A DNA stretch of 64,000 nucleotides from Peronospora farinosa (GCA_947646735.1 CANTFK010000017.1:62001-126000), one strand, 5' to 3'; positions 44,671 to 55,595 are shown, numbered from the stretch's first letter. Program-made: numbers and translations. Notes: a model not told the origin generated them from the letters alone.

Positions 44671-45100
44671 CTTTGTTACAGTAGCGCACGTCCATTTTTG
44701 GCGTGGATATTTGTTTGACTACTTCGCCTTCAGAATGTTTTCAGAGTTTGGATCAAATCCCAATGGCTGACCAAGTCCAGCATATACGAGAGAATGGAAA
44801 ATGAACACTGCGTGATGGGCTGTATCTGGTGTTGATGTTGCTGTGTGATTGCCCGTTTTAGGCGTGATTGCTCATGTTTTCGTTTAGGTTGATGCCGCAA
44901 ATAAGTTCACTAAGGTGCCACATAGATGGCATTCATTTTGCATTCGCCTCAGCCGCCTTCGCGTAGAGGATGACGATGGCTTTGAGAGTTATGCTAACTC
45001 GGGCTGGTGATGAATTGGCTAGAACAAATCAATAGAGTGAATAAATTATATGCGTATGCTAATTTGCTACGCAAATACGATGCAAGGTGGCGGTCATCGT
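44671..45100. other. Convergent intergenic stretch
   Basis: About 430 bases between the 3' ends of RPT4 and the EYA gene. No gene, repeat or RNA signal recognised; it probably holds both 3' UTRs. Confidence 0.5.
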
Positions 45101-46982
45101 CTAGACTGTCGTAGTTTGGCCGACTGGAGAGGAAGCAACAGGCATCTGCGTTGTTACAGCAGCAGGAGTGTCAACCGCCGTCACAGAAGATGACACGCCG
45201 ATACTGTTGACTTGAGCAAGCTGTAGATCATATCGCAGTCGCTTGAGGTCCACAAGTGATCGAATTTTGTGGAACTCCAGACCCAAAGCAAGACTTACAT
45301 GCTCTTCCTCAAGTCCATCACCAATAGCGACAAATTCCACGTCTGGTGCGTCGTACTTCTCCAAGATGGTTTCAAAACACCGATACTTGCGTACTTTCGC
45401 CGAGGAATACACGCGATCAATCGGGAAGAATGAGTCCAGTTGATAAATGAGGCACTTGCACAAAGCTGGCACCAGCTGCGTGTTTGTGACCAGCACATTG
45501 ACGTTCTCCACCTCTTCTTGTTTCTTCTCATTTCTGTCGTAATTGGTTACTGTGTCAGGACCGGAGTTAGGCTGAGTGGATCCTGCTGCAGACTCGCAAA
45601 TGAGCTCCAATACCTGCCGTGCTTCGTTCAACCAGCCCGTTGAAAAGTTGTCGATAGCAGCAATGAGCGCACCACGAATGGCAAACCACTCACTGTTTGC
45701 ATCGTGGAGGAAGTCCACGTGTCCGCGACGTTCATATATCTCACGGATACGCTCATATCGCTCTTGTACACTTAGTTGATGCTCAGGCACCTCATTCAAA
45801 CACGAAGTTTCATTCTCCGTCATTGCTGTCGAAGCTACGTGTGCGATATGGTCCACATCTATATCATGCAAGTCACTGAAGTAAAAGTGTCTCTCCAACA
45901 TGGTCAGCAACAAGGTCATCATCTGTTCACCTAGTGCTATACCCGAAGCCACCTCTTTGCCGTGTGTCTGAGCAAACGTTCCCGTATACAGCGAGGCAAA
46001 GAGCACCAGTGTTTCATCTAGGTCCCAGATAAACACGCGCCTTCGCGGCTTCATCGAGCTTCTCGTCTCCAGTATATCACCTGTTGTCTCCTCATTATCA
46101 TCTTCTTCATCTTCTTCATCCTCTTCGTCCCCACCTTGTTCTTCTTCTTCCTGATCGTCATCCTGTCTCGCCTCGAGCCCAGCAGAGTCAGTCTGCTCGC
46201 TTCCTCCAGTCCCCGCTTTTTGTCGTTTCAAGGGCCGTGCGTCATAGCTTTCGTCTTTTCCATCGTCCTCTTCATCATGGGCGTCTCTCTTGTTTCCACC
46301 ATCGAAAAACTCACTTCTGCCTTTCTCCACTTGAAGGCTTGAACGTAAACTCTTCTCAGCTGATGCCACGACTGTCTCCAGTCGCTTAAACGGCAGAAAT
46401 GTCGGCAGCAGTGTCAAAAGTGTCGTCCACATACGTGAACGCCACTTGAGTGTCTGGTCCAGCGTACTTGCCACAGCACCGCACAGGCTAATGCCTACCT
46501 CTGGCAACAGCACCAGCTTGGCCGCAGCGTCTCGTAGACGTGCACTCAATGTCGATATCATTAGCTCTAATGCCTTGTGTCTCGTCGCAAGCTTCAGCAT
46601 CTGCACGTCGGGCCTCATCTCAAGTTTCGAATGCCACGCTGACAACGCAAGCGTCACTCACTCACTATCCATGCCGTCAAAAAAGCTTCAGCCACCGGAC
46701 CACTCGGAAACAAGCAAACAAGGCCAGGACAAGATAAAAGTTGATGGCGATGTTTGTACATTTGGTGGCGTGGACGTTTTTGATCGTTAAGGGTGTCTGC
46801 ATATACCTCAGTTATCATTGCTGCTACATGTAATCGTGTCTCAGCTATGTGTCGTGAATCTACAAGACATTGCATGAAACAAGGATGAGCATCTACAACG
46901 ACAAGTGCCAAAAAATCATTGAAAAGACCTGCAAGATTAATTTGCTGGTAGCCCACTTACTGCAGACGAAAGGTCGTGCCAT
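45101..46982 (-). CDS. EYA: Eyes-absent (EYA) family HAD phosphatase
   Basis: EYA proteins are metal-dependent tyrosine phosphatases with an aspartate nucleophile, and transcription cofactors in animals. The catalytic part is certain: RVFIWDLDETLVLFASLYTG with the DxDET motif near residue 246, then LGEQMMTLLLTMLERHFYFSDL, WFAIRGALIAAIDNFSTGWL, the threonine motif VNVLVTNTQLVPALCK, FFPIDRVYSSAKVRKYRCFE and the acidic VEFVAIGDGLEEE. Before it lies an acidic, low-complexity region (DDDQEEEEQGGDEEDEEDEE). The N-terminus is less sure: exons 46982-46961 and 46928-46807 join in phase to 46618-45101 (total 553 residues), but the first intron would be only 32 nt. The minimal safe frame starts at the ATG at 46618. 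The gene starts 132 bases after the RNase H2C stop. Confidence 0.85.
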
Positions 46983-47114
46983 TGCTGCAACACCAAGGGC
47001 AGTTGTTGCATCTCACTTGTCGTATGATTCGGCACGTCCCTGGACATATAGCAACATTTCATGGCAGTGGATGTGAAGTGCCAATGACTTTTAGTCCCAA
47101 TAGTATTTTACGTC

Positions 47115-47585
47115 TTACCACCACGTGAGCTCATTGAAATGATCGGCAACCTCCCAAATGCGACCGTCATCATCCGAGTGGTGCATACCACTGTCTTCCA
47201 AGACGAGGCCTGGAATATTCCACACAATACGGTCAGATGACAGTGACCATGTACGTAGATACCATAATCACGCACCCGTGAAGCTCATGGGTCCCAAGCG
47301 CAACGTTTCACCCTGCAATTGAATGCCACGGAGCTCTGCATGCATCCGATTATCACTGTCTTTGCCGTCCTTTTGCACTTGAACGTCCTGTTCCTCCGCA
47401 TTCGATCCGCCATGATCGATGCTATTGCTGTTGCGATCACTGCTCTGCGGTCGAAAAAAACGGTTGACAGCTGCTGATCCATTAAAGTGGATACGACATG
47501 GCAACGAATGCACTCGCGCTTCGGTCGGTGGCAGTGGACAGCGGGTCAGACATACACGCACGGTGCTCGAGGTCTTGTCTGTCAT
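47115..47585 (-). CDS. RNASEH2C: Ribonuclease H2 subunit C
   Basis: Non-catalytic subunit of RNase H2, which removes ribonucleotides from DNA and RNA:DNA hybrids. It is 134 residues in two exons, 47585-47276 and 47209-47115. The family pattern is VHSLPCRIHFNGSAAVNRFFRP near the N-terminus, with LPC, the small-residue turn and R-FF as in human (LPCEVAVDGPAPVGRFFTP). After a variable polar loop comes ELRGIQLQGETLRL against human FRGRCLRGEEVAVP. The spliced C-terminus DHFNELTWW has the F-x-x-x-T-W pattern of the last conserved strand. The protein is short for the family because the region after the last strand is missing. Confidence 0.78.
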
Positions 47586-48044
47586 GTTTGATGTACTTGT
47601 AAGATCTAATAGTTTTAGCTAAGAAACACCTTCCCGCCATAAAAGTATTAAAAGATACAGTGCGCACTTAACACGTACCACATTGATATAATGGATGAAG
47701 TACGTGGCATCTTGGATAATTCATTCTCTCTCTGTCACTCTGAATCGCTCCTATCGTCTCCCATCTATAATGTAGCAGGTTAAAATACCTGTAAAGCGCT
47801 CGCGTGATGAAGCTAGCAAGTTGTTGGGTGAGAAAATGCTTCAGGTTGGTGGACAATTGAGGAGGAGCTCCTTATTTCTTGCAATTTGCTAAGTGAGAGA
47901 ACTGTAGGGATGGATATTGCTGGGTGCAAGCTGTCCCGTTGACGACTGCTACACGCCTCTAATGCGCAACAAGCAAGCAAAGGTGTGGGGAAGGGTGATT
48001 TTGGATGCATTTTTATGACATTCTGCAACTTACAAGTACGAAAT
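47586..48044. other. Divergent intergenic stretch
   Basis: About 460 bases between the starts of the RNase H2C gene (minus) and the coiled-coil gene (plus). No ORF of note and no recognised element; it probably holds both promoters. Confidence 0.45.
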
Positions 48045-48756
48045 ATGTCGTGGTGGTGGAAGATGTTTTGTGTGAGGTGTGCTCAATATGTTATCACTGA
48101 GGAGGATGCTAAGAAACAACAAGCAGAGAAAGAGGCGGAGAAGATTGTAGCTGTGGAAAAGGAGGAAGCCGAGGCTGGAGCTCGATTGGAGGAAGAACGC
48201 AGACGTCACATTGCGCAACAATTTCGCTTGGAAGAGCAAGCCAAGCAGGCGAGAAAAATGCAGGAGCTCGAACAGAAAAAAACGCAGCATGTGGCGACTG
48301 TACAAGGAACTGGTACTGTGTGGTGTACTATGATCGTGCTTTTGCTTGATCATGCCTAACATCCCACGTCACTTCATGTGAAACAGCAAAGCGCAAGATT
48401 GACGATTTGTTGAGCCGAAGCAGCTCCAAGAGCGATGCGGACGTGAATGTTGTTCGTCGCCAGACACTTGCTGCGCTATATCAGGTGGAACATCTGCATT
48501 TATTCTAGGCTGGCTGGTATTCTCTTAGGACAATGGGCTTTCGTGGCACGATGTCTGTGAATCCAACTTAACAGCCTCGGTTTTCGGAAAAAGTAGCTGG
48601 TTTATTAATGATTTACCGTGGCTCTCTTCTCGACTTTCTTTACAGAAAATGGAAGCTTTGACGGACTCGCTATCGCCCAACGACCACAGCGAACGTCTCA
48701 TCTCCGTCGCCAAAGCTGTGCGAGAGATTGCTGAAGCCGCGCAGCTTTTAAAGTAG
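48045..48756 (+). CDS. Small coiled-coil protein of unknown function
   Basis: A 158-residue protein in three exons, 48045-48312, 48387-48484 and 48646-48756, all in phase. After a short aromatic N-terminus (MSWWWKMFCVRCAQYV) comes a long charged helix, EEDAKKQQAEKEAEKIVAVE through EEERRRHIAQQFRLEEQAKQ, which is a strong coiled coil. Then a basic Ser-rich linker (RKIDDLLSRSSSKSD) and a C-terminal helix ending VAKAVREIAEAAQLLK. The start is uncertain: an upstream exon may replace the tryptophan-rich segment, since ITEEDAKK would follow a usable AG. No family recognised. Confidence 0.6.
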
Positions 48757-48947
48757 TAGCTGCTGTTACACAACGGCATCGAAGAGAGAGTGGCGTTGGA
48801 GTAATAGAGGACCCATGGAACTAATTTTGAAGCAGTTTTACTACTTACATCGCCTTGCCTTTCAGTTGTTTCTGCCTGGATATTGCCACGAGGTTACGCT
48901 TTAGAAAGCTTTCCAAATGCTGTACGATACGTCCAATAACAACATCT

Positions 48948-50703
48948 CTACAGATCAGTTGTCTGGTGAATCTCTTCCTCAAATGCCACTTTCTCCTCAT
49001 CAGATAAGAGGGGCTCCTGGTCATCCGTGATTTTCGTTGGTGCCATTTTGATATGCGAGGTCTCTCCCACAAAGTAATAAATATAAGCAAGGCACACGAT
49101 AGCAACGCCACTGGAACACAAAACACCAACAAACAAAGGTCAGCAACAATCGTCCTCCTCATCACTAATATTTCTGTCACCTACCTGAGGATCAAATAGA
49201 GCTTGGCAATTCCATTCTTCTCGGGATTGGAGCCACGGCCCAAAAAGTCGATGGCAGATAACGTGCCAACAGCAATCACGATGTTACACATGTAGCTGAC
49301 GGCCATGTAGAACGCGAACGCTCGTGTGCGGATATGCACAGGCGTAATGTCTCCTAATATGACCCTGTGCAATTACCAATACATATATACTGACGTGAGT
49401 TTATTCAGTTGACGATCAATGATCAACAATCACATGCGTACCACACGACAGCGCCAAGGCCAACAGCGAACCCGCCAACAAACATGAGCACGGAACTCAC
49501 AGCTACCATACCCTGTAGCCTAAGATTGTCGTTGAGATAAAGAAGCGACCAGCTGACTACTCCTATCGCAATGATCATGATGGTGGTCCCCACAATCAAA
49601 AGTGATCGCCGACCATACGAGTCGACGAAGCGCACCGATATGACCGTGACGCCCACATTCATAACACAAACGACAGCGGTGGCGAAGAACGGGTTGGTCA
49701 CTCCTGCAATATGAAAAATCTTTGCCGAGTAGAGCATCACCGTATTTATACCTGTCATAGCTTGGAAAAACACAAGGATCGTACCCTTCACCATGACTTT
49801 CTTGTGCGCCAATAGACTCCACCAATTTACGTGAGGCTCATGCTTCCGGTGCTCCATCACGTGCGCGATTTTCTGCAATTCCGTTTCAATTGCACCCTTC
49901 GAAGCACTCGGACGTAAAAATACCAGCGTTGCTCGGCACTCATCACGACCACGGTTCTTCATAAGCCACCATAGACTCTCCGGCATGAAAGACATGCTCA
50001 GACACTGCACTAACGGAGGCAGGACCATAAACCCATTGACGTATCTCCATCCCGAAGGTACATTAGAGATAACACAGTACCCCAGCACAGCAGACACTAG
50101 CATGCCAATCGTGAGACTGAGCTGATGTAAAGCTGTGATCTCGCCACGCAAGGCAGCGGGCGAAATTTCTGTCAGCAAGACGGGGACCGTGTTGGTGACG
50201 ACTCCCGATGCTATTCCAAGGAGCAGCCGCCCAGCATAAAGCACATGTTTGGATGTGGCAAGTGCACAAACAATGCTTCCAATTATATACAGCAAGTTGT
50301 TACCCAAGATTGTCTTCTTCAGTCCCAGACGAGCGCCTAAACCGCCTGTGGTAAGCGCAGCAAACAAGCAGCCCACCACTACGAGTGCTGTGGCGAGCTC
50401 TTGCTCTTCCATAGTGAGATTAATCTCCACAAGCAAAGATCCCATAGCATCCGGTACAATGCATACATTCAGCACAGTGGCGCTAAAGCCCCACATAAAG
50501 GAGGAGATGGAGATAATCCATGCTGCCAGCCGCAATTGTCCCGTCCAACCATAGCCCATCACGGGGCTGCTGTTAGTACCACTGTCTCCATGAAGCTTTG
50601 CCGAGGTAGACAACTGACCACTCATCTTGTGATGCTGGTGCTGAGGAGACATGGGCTCAATCTTAGGCAGCAGCTTCTCTTTCATGTCGGTGAGGTCCTC
50701 CAT
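48948..50703 (-). CDS. Sugar transporter (MFS, SLC2/GLUT type)
   Basis: Twelve-helix sugar:proton symporter or facilitator of 534 residues in three exons, 50703-49442, 49364-49185 and 49110-48948. Family motifs: GARLGLKKTILGNNLLY after helix 2; GRLLLGIASG; PVLLTEISPAALRG (the PxYxxE-type site); PESLWWLMKNRGRD; QAMTGINTVMLYSAKIF, with one Q instead of the usual QQ-S; and DSYGRRSLLIVG. The N-terminus has KEKLLPKIEPM and the C-terminus an acidic dileucine DDQEPLLSDEE, which together suggest sorting to a vacuolar or lysosomal membrane. The substrate cannot be told from sequence. Confidence 0.9.
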
Positions 50704-51030
50704 TACTCAGATAAAGAAGAAAATGATGAGAGCAGTGATCTAAATGACACACCAAATGCACATACACTAGTGTACAACACACCAAGGGGTCCGCTATCCT
50801 TTCCCGCATCGTCAGCATACGACTTTGTGGATAAAAAGGACTTTGGAAGAACAGAAAGGCACGAAATGCTGACTCATCATTATGAAGAGCTGCTGGGGGC
50901 GACGGCCCGTTTATGTCCTTTTTGTTGCTTCGTAGGAAGAATCATGTATGGACTTGCCTTGCAACTATTCGATGATCGTAATGTCCAAACACGAAAGCGA
51001 TTCCGATCGATAGTCAAGCAAACCTTGTGA
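50704..51030 (+). CDS. Possible exon of an unknown gene, no start codon
   Basis: An open frame of about 108 codons runs from just after the divergent sugar transporter start to a stop at 51030. Its composition is protein-like: PRGPLSFPASSAYDFVDKK, then ERHEMLTHHYEELLGATARL and CPFCCFVGRIMYGLALQL. An AG at about 50708 (CCATTACTCAG) could be a splice acceptor. The first in-frame ATG is inside (EMLTHHYEE). Upstream it is antisense to the transporter N-terminus, so a normal first exon is hard to place. It may be a 3' remnant of a decayed gene. Confidence 0.3.
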   Translation, partial: YSDKEENDESSDLNDTPNAHTLVYNTPRGPLSFPASSAYDFVDKKDFGRTERHEMLTHHYEELLGATARLCPFCCFVGRIMYGLALQLFDDRNVQTRKRFRSIVKQTL

Positions 51031-51547
51031 ATGAATACACCAGCAAGGTACCTACGATACATTAGTGGCTAGTTTTTGCCGATACGTACCACGCGTACGC
51101 TCGCCAAATGTAACGAACGAGGATCCAATTAGACCGTGATGTATCGCAGATGTGCAAGTGTATCTAGGCTAGCAGATGGTATTCGTAATGTTCGTCAGGA
51201 GACTCCACCTCCAGAATTTTTCTCCGGCTTGAAAGTGTTATTTTGACCTACGCACGTCCCCGCATGCATGTTTCAACGCAGTCTCCCGTTGAAGCTTGGT
51301 GGTGATGGGCGACTGTCGACCGACAAATGCATTCCAGAACGTACACAATTGTTCCTGTCTACTCAACGTCTCAGGTGCCAGACTCCCACTGGCTTGTATT
51401 CTTCCGCTAATGATTCGTCGAAAACGGCTGTGGCGATATGCACCAATCCACACGTAGCAGCACCGCAGGAGCTAAGCAGGTTGCTAGAACGCAAAGTGCA
51501 AAGAAGAAAAAAGTCAAACAGAAAACACCGTCAATAGGACCTGAAGA

Positions 51548-52810
51548 ATGTGTCGACCGATTGAATCTCGTAAATCGTTGGATGCCATGGGCATGGCCGC
51601 CGCCGCAATGTTTGTGGGCCCTCAGCCTGCAGCAAACAACAATCAAGCTTTGGCGAGCCAGAACGTCAAGGCCACCACCGAGCACGCGCCTGTATGGTTC
51701 ACTGCCAATGACATGGGCTTTAACGTGGACGGCATGAACATGCTGAGCATGGCGGCGCCGCCCCCGGCTCTGCCCTTCGTGTCATTTTCGGAGAACAACA
51801 GCCTACCGGCAATGCCGTGGGGCGCTGTTATCCCCATGGTCGATCTGATGAGCATGGGCTTGCCTAGCAACCAATATGCGTCCGTCCCGACCCCCTTGGA
51901 ACCTAAGCCCGACATGATGCAACTTAGCTTTGAATCCCAGAAACTGGAGAAGCTGCTTAAATTCTCAATGCCCGGTGACTTGGCGAACGTCGGGGGTAAG
52001 GATAAGCCCGATCTCTTGAACATCGACGACGACTTTGATGGAACGGAAATGTCCATTCTGTACAGCTTTCTGGTGGACAACCCCAAGGATAAGTACAAGA
52101 AGACTACTGAGGTCGATGATGGCATTTTAAACATCAACATGTTACCGGGATCTCCTATCGAGGGGCATGTGGATCCGTGCGGGACCGACTATACGGACCT
52201 GGAGCTCATGATGATCCTGCGTCGTCCGGAGCCCTGTATGGCGGCCCCACAAGCTTTGAGTAGCCCTAGTGAAGTCAAGAACCGTCGACTTTGCAAGAGC
52301 GAAGGCTGCTATAAGCGGTCACGTTCGAATGGTCTGTGCATTTCGCACGGCGGCGGTCGTCGCTGTGCTGTGGACCGCTGTGACAAGAGCTCACAGGGCG
52401 GCAACCTTTGCATCCGTCATGGCGGTGGGAAGCGGTGCTGTCACGAGGGCTGCCACAAGGCGGCGCAGTCAAATTTCTTGTGCAAGGCGCACGGTGGCGG
52501 CCCGCGTTGCCAGTTTGATGGTTGTTCGCGCAGCTCGCAAGGCGGTGGCTTCTGTCGCTCGCACGGTGGAGGTAAGCGCTGCATGTCCGATGGCTGTGAG
52601 AAGGGTACGCAGCGCGGCGACTACTGCGCGCTTCACGGTGGATCCCGTCTGTGCGAGGCGCCGGACTGCATGCGGAACGACCGTGGTGGAGGCCTGTGCG
52701 CTACCCACGGTGGAGGCAAACGCTGCACTATGGCCGTGTGCAATAGGCCGTGCCGACGCAAAGGCCTGTGCTCTGCACACCTGCGCCAGGTGGAGGGTAT
52801 AAAGAGATAA
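51548..52810 (+). CDS. Protein with seven CCCH zinc repeats (HGGG-type)
   Basis: Single-exon protein of 420 residues. The first 245 are Met/Pro/Ala-rich and disordered, with a short acidic helix (DDDFDGTEMSILYSFLVD). From about residue 249 to 412 there are seven repeats of about 24 residues with the pattern C-x4-C-x9-C-x2-H followed by HGGG-K/R-R-C, for example RCAVDRCDKSSQGGNLCIRH. This is the module of proteins often labelled 'WRKY transcription factor 19-like' in plants and oomycetes. No WRKY core is present here, so that label would mislead. Each repeat can bind one zinc ion; nucleic-acid binding is an inference. An in-frame ATG at 51590 (MGMAAAAMF) is an alternative start. Confidence 0.75.
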   Translation: MCRPIESRKSLDAMGMAAAAMFVGPQPAANNNQALASQNVKATTEHAPVWFTANDMGFNVDGMNMLSMAAPPPALPFVSFSENNSLPAMPWGAVIPMVDLMSMGLPSNQYASVPTPLEPKPDMMQLSFESQKLEKLLKFSMPGDLANVGGKDKPDLLNIDDDFDGTEMSILYSFLVDNPKDKYKKTTEVDDGILNINMLPGSPIEGHVDPCGTDYTDLELMMILRRPEPCMAAPQALSSPSEVKNRRLCKSEGCYKRSRSNGLCISHGGGRRCAVDRCDKSSQGGNLCIRHGGGKRCCHEGCHKAAQSNFLCKAHGGGPRCQFDGCSRSSQGGGFCRSHGGGKRCMSDGCEKGTQRGDYCALHGGSRLCEAPDCMRNDRGGGLCATHGGGKRCTMAVCNRPCRRKGLCSAHLRQVEGIKR

Positions 52811-53443
52811 CTGGACGAGACGATGCGACAGTGATGGTGGAGCGATGTCAGGGAGAGGAGAGGAAGAAAGCGGGGGGCAGAGGCGAAGTGAAAATAGGTG
52901 GGCTTGTGGTGCTGAAATATGTCGTTGCTACTTGGCTGCCGGGACTCAATTCGAGTATGACACGCGCGGCTCCTTCGCCTGGTGCGAGAGATGACGTTTT
53001 GACTATTGGGGTGAAGCGTTGCGATGGATGGTTGTGTTGGTGGCCTGGAATAGCCAAAGTTCTAGTCGTGCGACTCGCTTTCGGTCTTGTGACAAAGAGC
53101 GTCTTTGGTCGAAGCAGCAGAGGATGGATCTGTATTATTCTGTACTATTTTTTTGGCGACGGGTGTGTCGCCGTGGGGCGGAGATGAGTCCTATTTCAAG
53201 GTCGGATACTGGTGACTAAGGAGGAAGAAGGTTTGAGACCTCGATGTATGTCAAGGCTAATCGAGCAATATTTTATTCTCAATTGTCGATGTGCCTGCCA
53301 TTTTGATCTTTTGTCTAAGTCGAGTAGTATTCGTAGCAATTTTTATTTAACTTGATATTGCAATACCAATTGTTAAGTGTCATAGCGTAACATTTGCAAT
53401 TCCAAACACTTTATTTGGGTCTATTGTGTTTTTTTTCGACAAT
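52811..53443. other. Intergenic stretch without a recognisable gene
   Basis: About 630 bases between the zinc-repeat gene and CCDC12. The sequence is GC-rich at first, then AT-rich. Open frames are unsupported. It should hold the 3' UTR of the first gene and the promoter of the second. Confidence 0.45.
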
Positions 53444-54026
53444 ATGGCGGGCGCCGACGAAGCGATACCTCGCGCCAAGCGGCTGAAGCTTTTGCGCGAG
53501 GCGAAGGCTCGTAAGGAACGTGGTGAGGTAGAAAATGATGCAGCAGTCGATCCGGATGCTGCAGCGCCGGATGTAGTGGACGCGTCGATTGAGGTGGAAG
53601 CGGAGAAGCCGAATGACCAGCAGGACACGGACATGACTGACGAAAAGACAAAAGACCTCGTAGAGAGAGTGGACCAGGTGCAGGAGGAGAATGCAAAGAC
53701 TGAAGATGAGAGCGAAGATGAGCTGCTGAATCTCGCACCCAAACGCGCTAATTGGGACATGGAGCGCGACATAGCGCCCATGCTACGCAAGCTGGAGAGG
53801 CGCACCCAACACGCGATTGTCGAGATTTTGCGTACGTTATAGCAATGCTTAGCATTTTGTACTGCAATCTGAGCAATGAAGTGAGATTGAATTTTCGGTG
53901 ACTTTTATGACAAATGCAGGCGAGAAGCTTGCAGCAGAGCAGCAGGAAGAAGATAGCGACAATGACGAGGAACATGAGGAGGAGGCCGAGGAGGAGGTCG
54001 AGGAGGAGGAGGAGGTAGATGCATAG
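53444..54026 (+). CDS. CCDC12: Spliceosome-associated protein CCDC12 / Cwf18
   Basis: Cwf18-family splicing factor, a component of the Prp19-associated and activated spliceosome. It is 164 residues in two exons, 53444-53831 and 53920-54026. The start AKRLKLLREAKARKERGE matches the N-terminal helix of the family (LKALREK). The core signature NLAPKRANWDMERDIAPMLR then KLERRTQHAIVEILREKLA corresponds to human NLAPRKPDWDLKRDVAKKLE. The exon junction falls inside ILREKL and restores it. The C-terminus is an acidic run (EEAEEEVEEEEEVDA). Confidence 0.93.
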
Positions 54027-54133
54027 CACCCTTTGCCAAGCGCAACTCTATGTAATTAGCGCTGCAGTGCATTATTAACGCTCTTTGAGGCTTACGTCGT
54101 TAGGGAACTATCGGGCTTTCATTAAGTAAGTAT

Positions 54134-55321
54134 TTAAGCCTTCTCCGACTTTTGTTTTTTAACCTTCATCTTGTTGTCCTTAGATCCGTCCTTGCGTTTC
54201 TTGTCCTTCTTCTTACCGTCGCTCTTTTTCTTTTTGTCTTTCTTCTCCTCCTTGTGGAACTGCTTGAGCTTCTTGTAAATGAGTTTGACCTGCTTTGCAC
54301 GAGAAGCAGCCACTTTCTCACCTCCCTTCTCGGATTTCAGCAAGTGGAACGCCTCAGTAATCTCATTCAGTCGACCAGGCACTTCGTGAAGCGGTTGGTT
54401 TTTGGAGAACTTGCTGTGTTTAACGTACTTCAGGACGTCCTCGTTCGTGAGTCCGCAAACCTTCTCATCGCTGCTTGCTGCAACCTCGCCCGTTACATGC
54501 CACAGCGCCGCCAGAGCCAAGTACGACGGGTAGTGGAGCAATGGTAGATCCGTCAACAACATGTCATTAAGCAATGCGGTTGAATTGGCGTGAAGTTTTT
54601 GCAGAACCGTCGCAGGTAAGTCCTTACTCAGCACCTGTTTGGCGAAGGCACGAAAATCATCCAAAAAGCCCAGCAGTGCGCGAAATGGATGATACATGAT
54701 AAGTTGGAAGCGCACGCCCTCTAGCAGGATCATTTCATGGCCTATGATAAATTTGTGGTCTACGTGGAGCTGATCAGCAACAGTATCAACCGATATATAC
54801 TGCTCCTCAACCTTTCCAGCCACGTAGATAGCAGTTGGGACAAGATACTTTGGGTGAAACTCCATCACACTGTTGCTAAGGTAAAACCTCTTGTACAGCA
54901 TCATAGCACAGCACTTGACCTTGTCTGATGTGCGCAGGAACTGGGCACTGCAGCTTTCCTGTATCTTTTCCTCGTAAAACGATCGGAGCAGCGTCTCTTG
55001 CTGTGGGCTCAGAAACTCCAATAGTGGTGTTAGCTGTATGTTGGCCTTCTCTTCTGCTTCCTCTTCTACCGATAGATCCACATCGACATTATCGTTCCAA
55101 TCGAAAGCGTCTCGCACAGCAGTAGACGAGCGCGGGATCAGCGCCGCAAACGACCGAGCTTTACGGCTACTAGCAGCAGTTGTTTCTGGCTTTTGAGCCT
55201 CCTCACGCTCTAAACGCAGTGCACGCTTGGCCTTCACATGCTGCAAACGACGTACACGCGTGAGATCCTCCGTCGAAAAGACCCAGTTGTTAAAATGCGT
55301 CGATGTCGAGAGGTACGACAT
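54134..55321 (-). CDS. CCNH: Cyclin H, CDK-activating kinase/TFIIH subunit
   Basis: Partner of CDK7 (with MAT1) in the CDK-activating kinase and TFIIH. Single exon, 395 residues. The N-terminus STSTHFNNWVFSTEDLTRVR corresponds to the family's S-x-K-x-x-W-x-F. The two cyclin boxes contain LLRSFYEEKIQESCSAQFLR, YKRFYLSNSVMEFHPKYLVP (human YFKRFYLNNSVMEYHP), AIYVAGKVEEQYISV and FQLIMYHPFRALLGFLDDF. The C-terminus is strongly basic (EEKKDKKKKSDGKKKDKKRK), longer than in animals and probably a nuclear signal. It is the second TFIIH subunit in the window after TFB4. Confidence 0.93.
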   Translation of the reverse strand: MSYLSTSTHFNNWVFSTEDLTRVRRLQHVKAKRALRLEREEAQKPETTAASSRKARSFAALIPRSSTAVRDAFDWNDNVDVDLSVEEEAEEKANIQLTPLLEFLSPQQETLLRSFYEEKIQESCSAQFLRTSDKVKCCAMMLYKRFYLSNSVMEFHPKYLVPTAIYVAGKVEEQYISVDTVADQLHVDHKFIIGHEMILLEGVRFQLIMYHPFRALLGFLDDFRAFAKQVLSKDLPATVLQKLHANSTALLNDMLLTDLPLLHYPSYLALAALWHVTGEVAASSDEKVCGLTNEDVLKYVKHSKFSKNQPLHEVPGRLNEITEAFHLLKSEKGGEKVAASRAKQVKLIYKKLKQFHKEEKKDKKKKSDGKKKDKKRKDGSKDNKMKVKKQKSEKA

Positions 55322-55595
55322 GGTCTGGAGCTAATGAGCTTTCGATAATTATGAATTTCGAAAGGATTCATGTATGCCATACGAAGGGCTCTCATGTGTA
55401 CCACTTTTCTATGTTGTACTCGAAGAATTTTATTGTTTTGAAATCCTTTTCCAGCAACGTTCCACACGACACGATCGGTCGATTATGATGATAGATACGG
55501 AAACTTATAAGTGACTAAACATAATACCGTATGACTATCAAATGATTGAGAGCGATACTGTAGCCCATAAAAAGCTGTGAAAGCTGTCGTTCCTT

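Noticed and set aside
52269..52802. Alternative frame of 177 codons over the zinc repeats
   Set aside because: Ala/Arg/Val-rich shadow of the repetitive coding sequence; the CCCH frame is clearly the real one.
53380..53805. Serine-rich minus-strand frame opposite CCDC12
   Set aside because: Mirror of the acidic/charged CCDC12 coding sequence; CCDC12 is firmly identified on plus.
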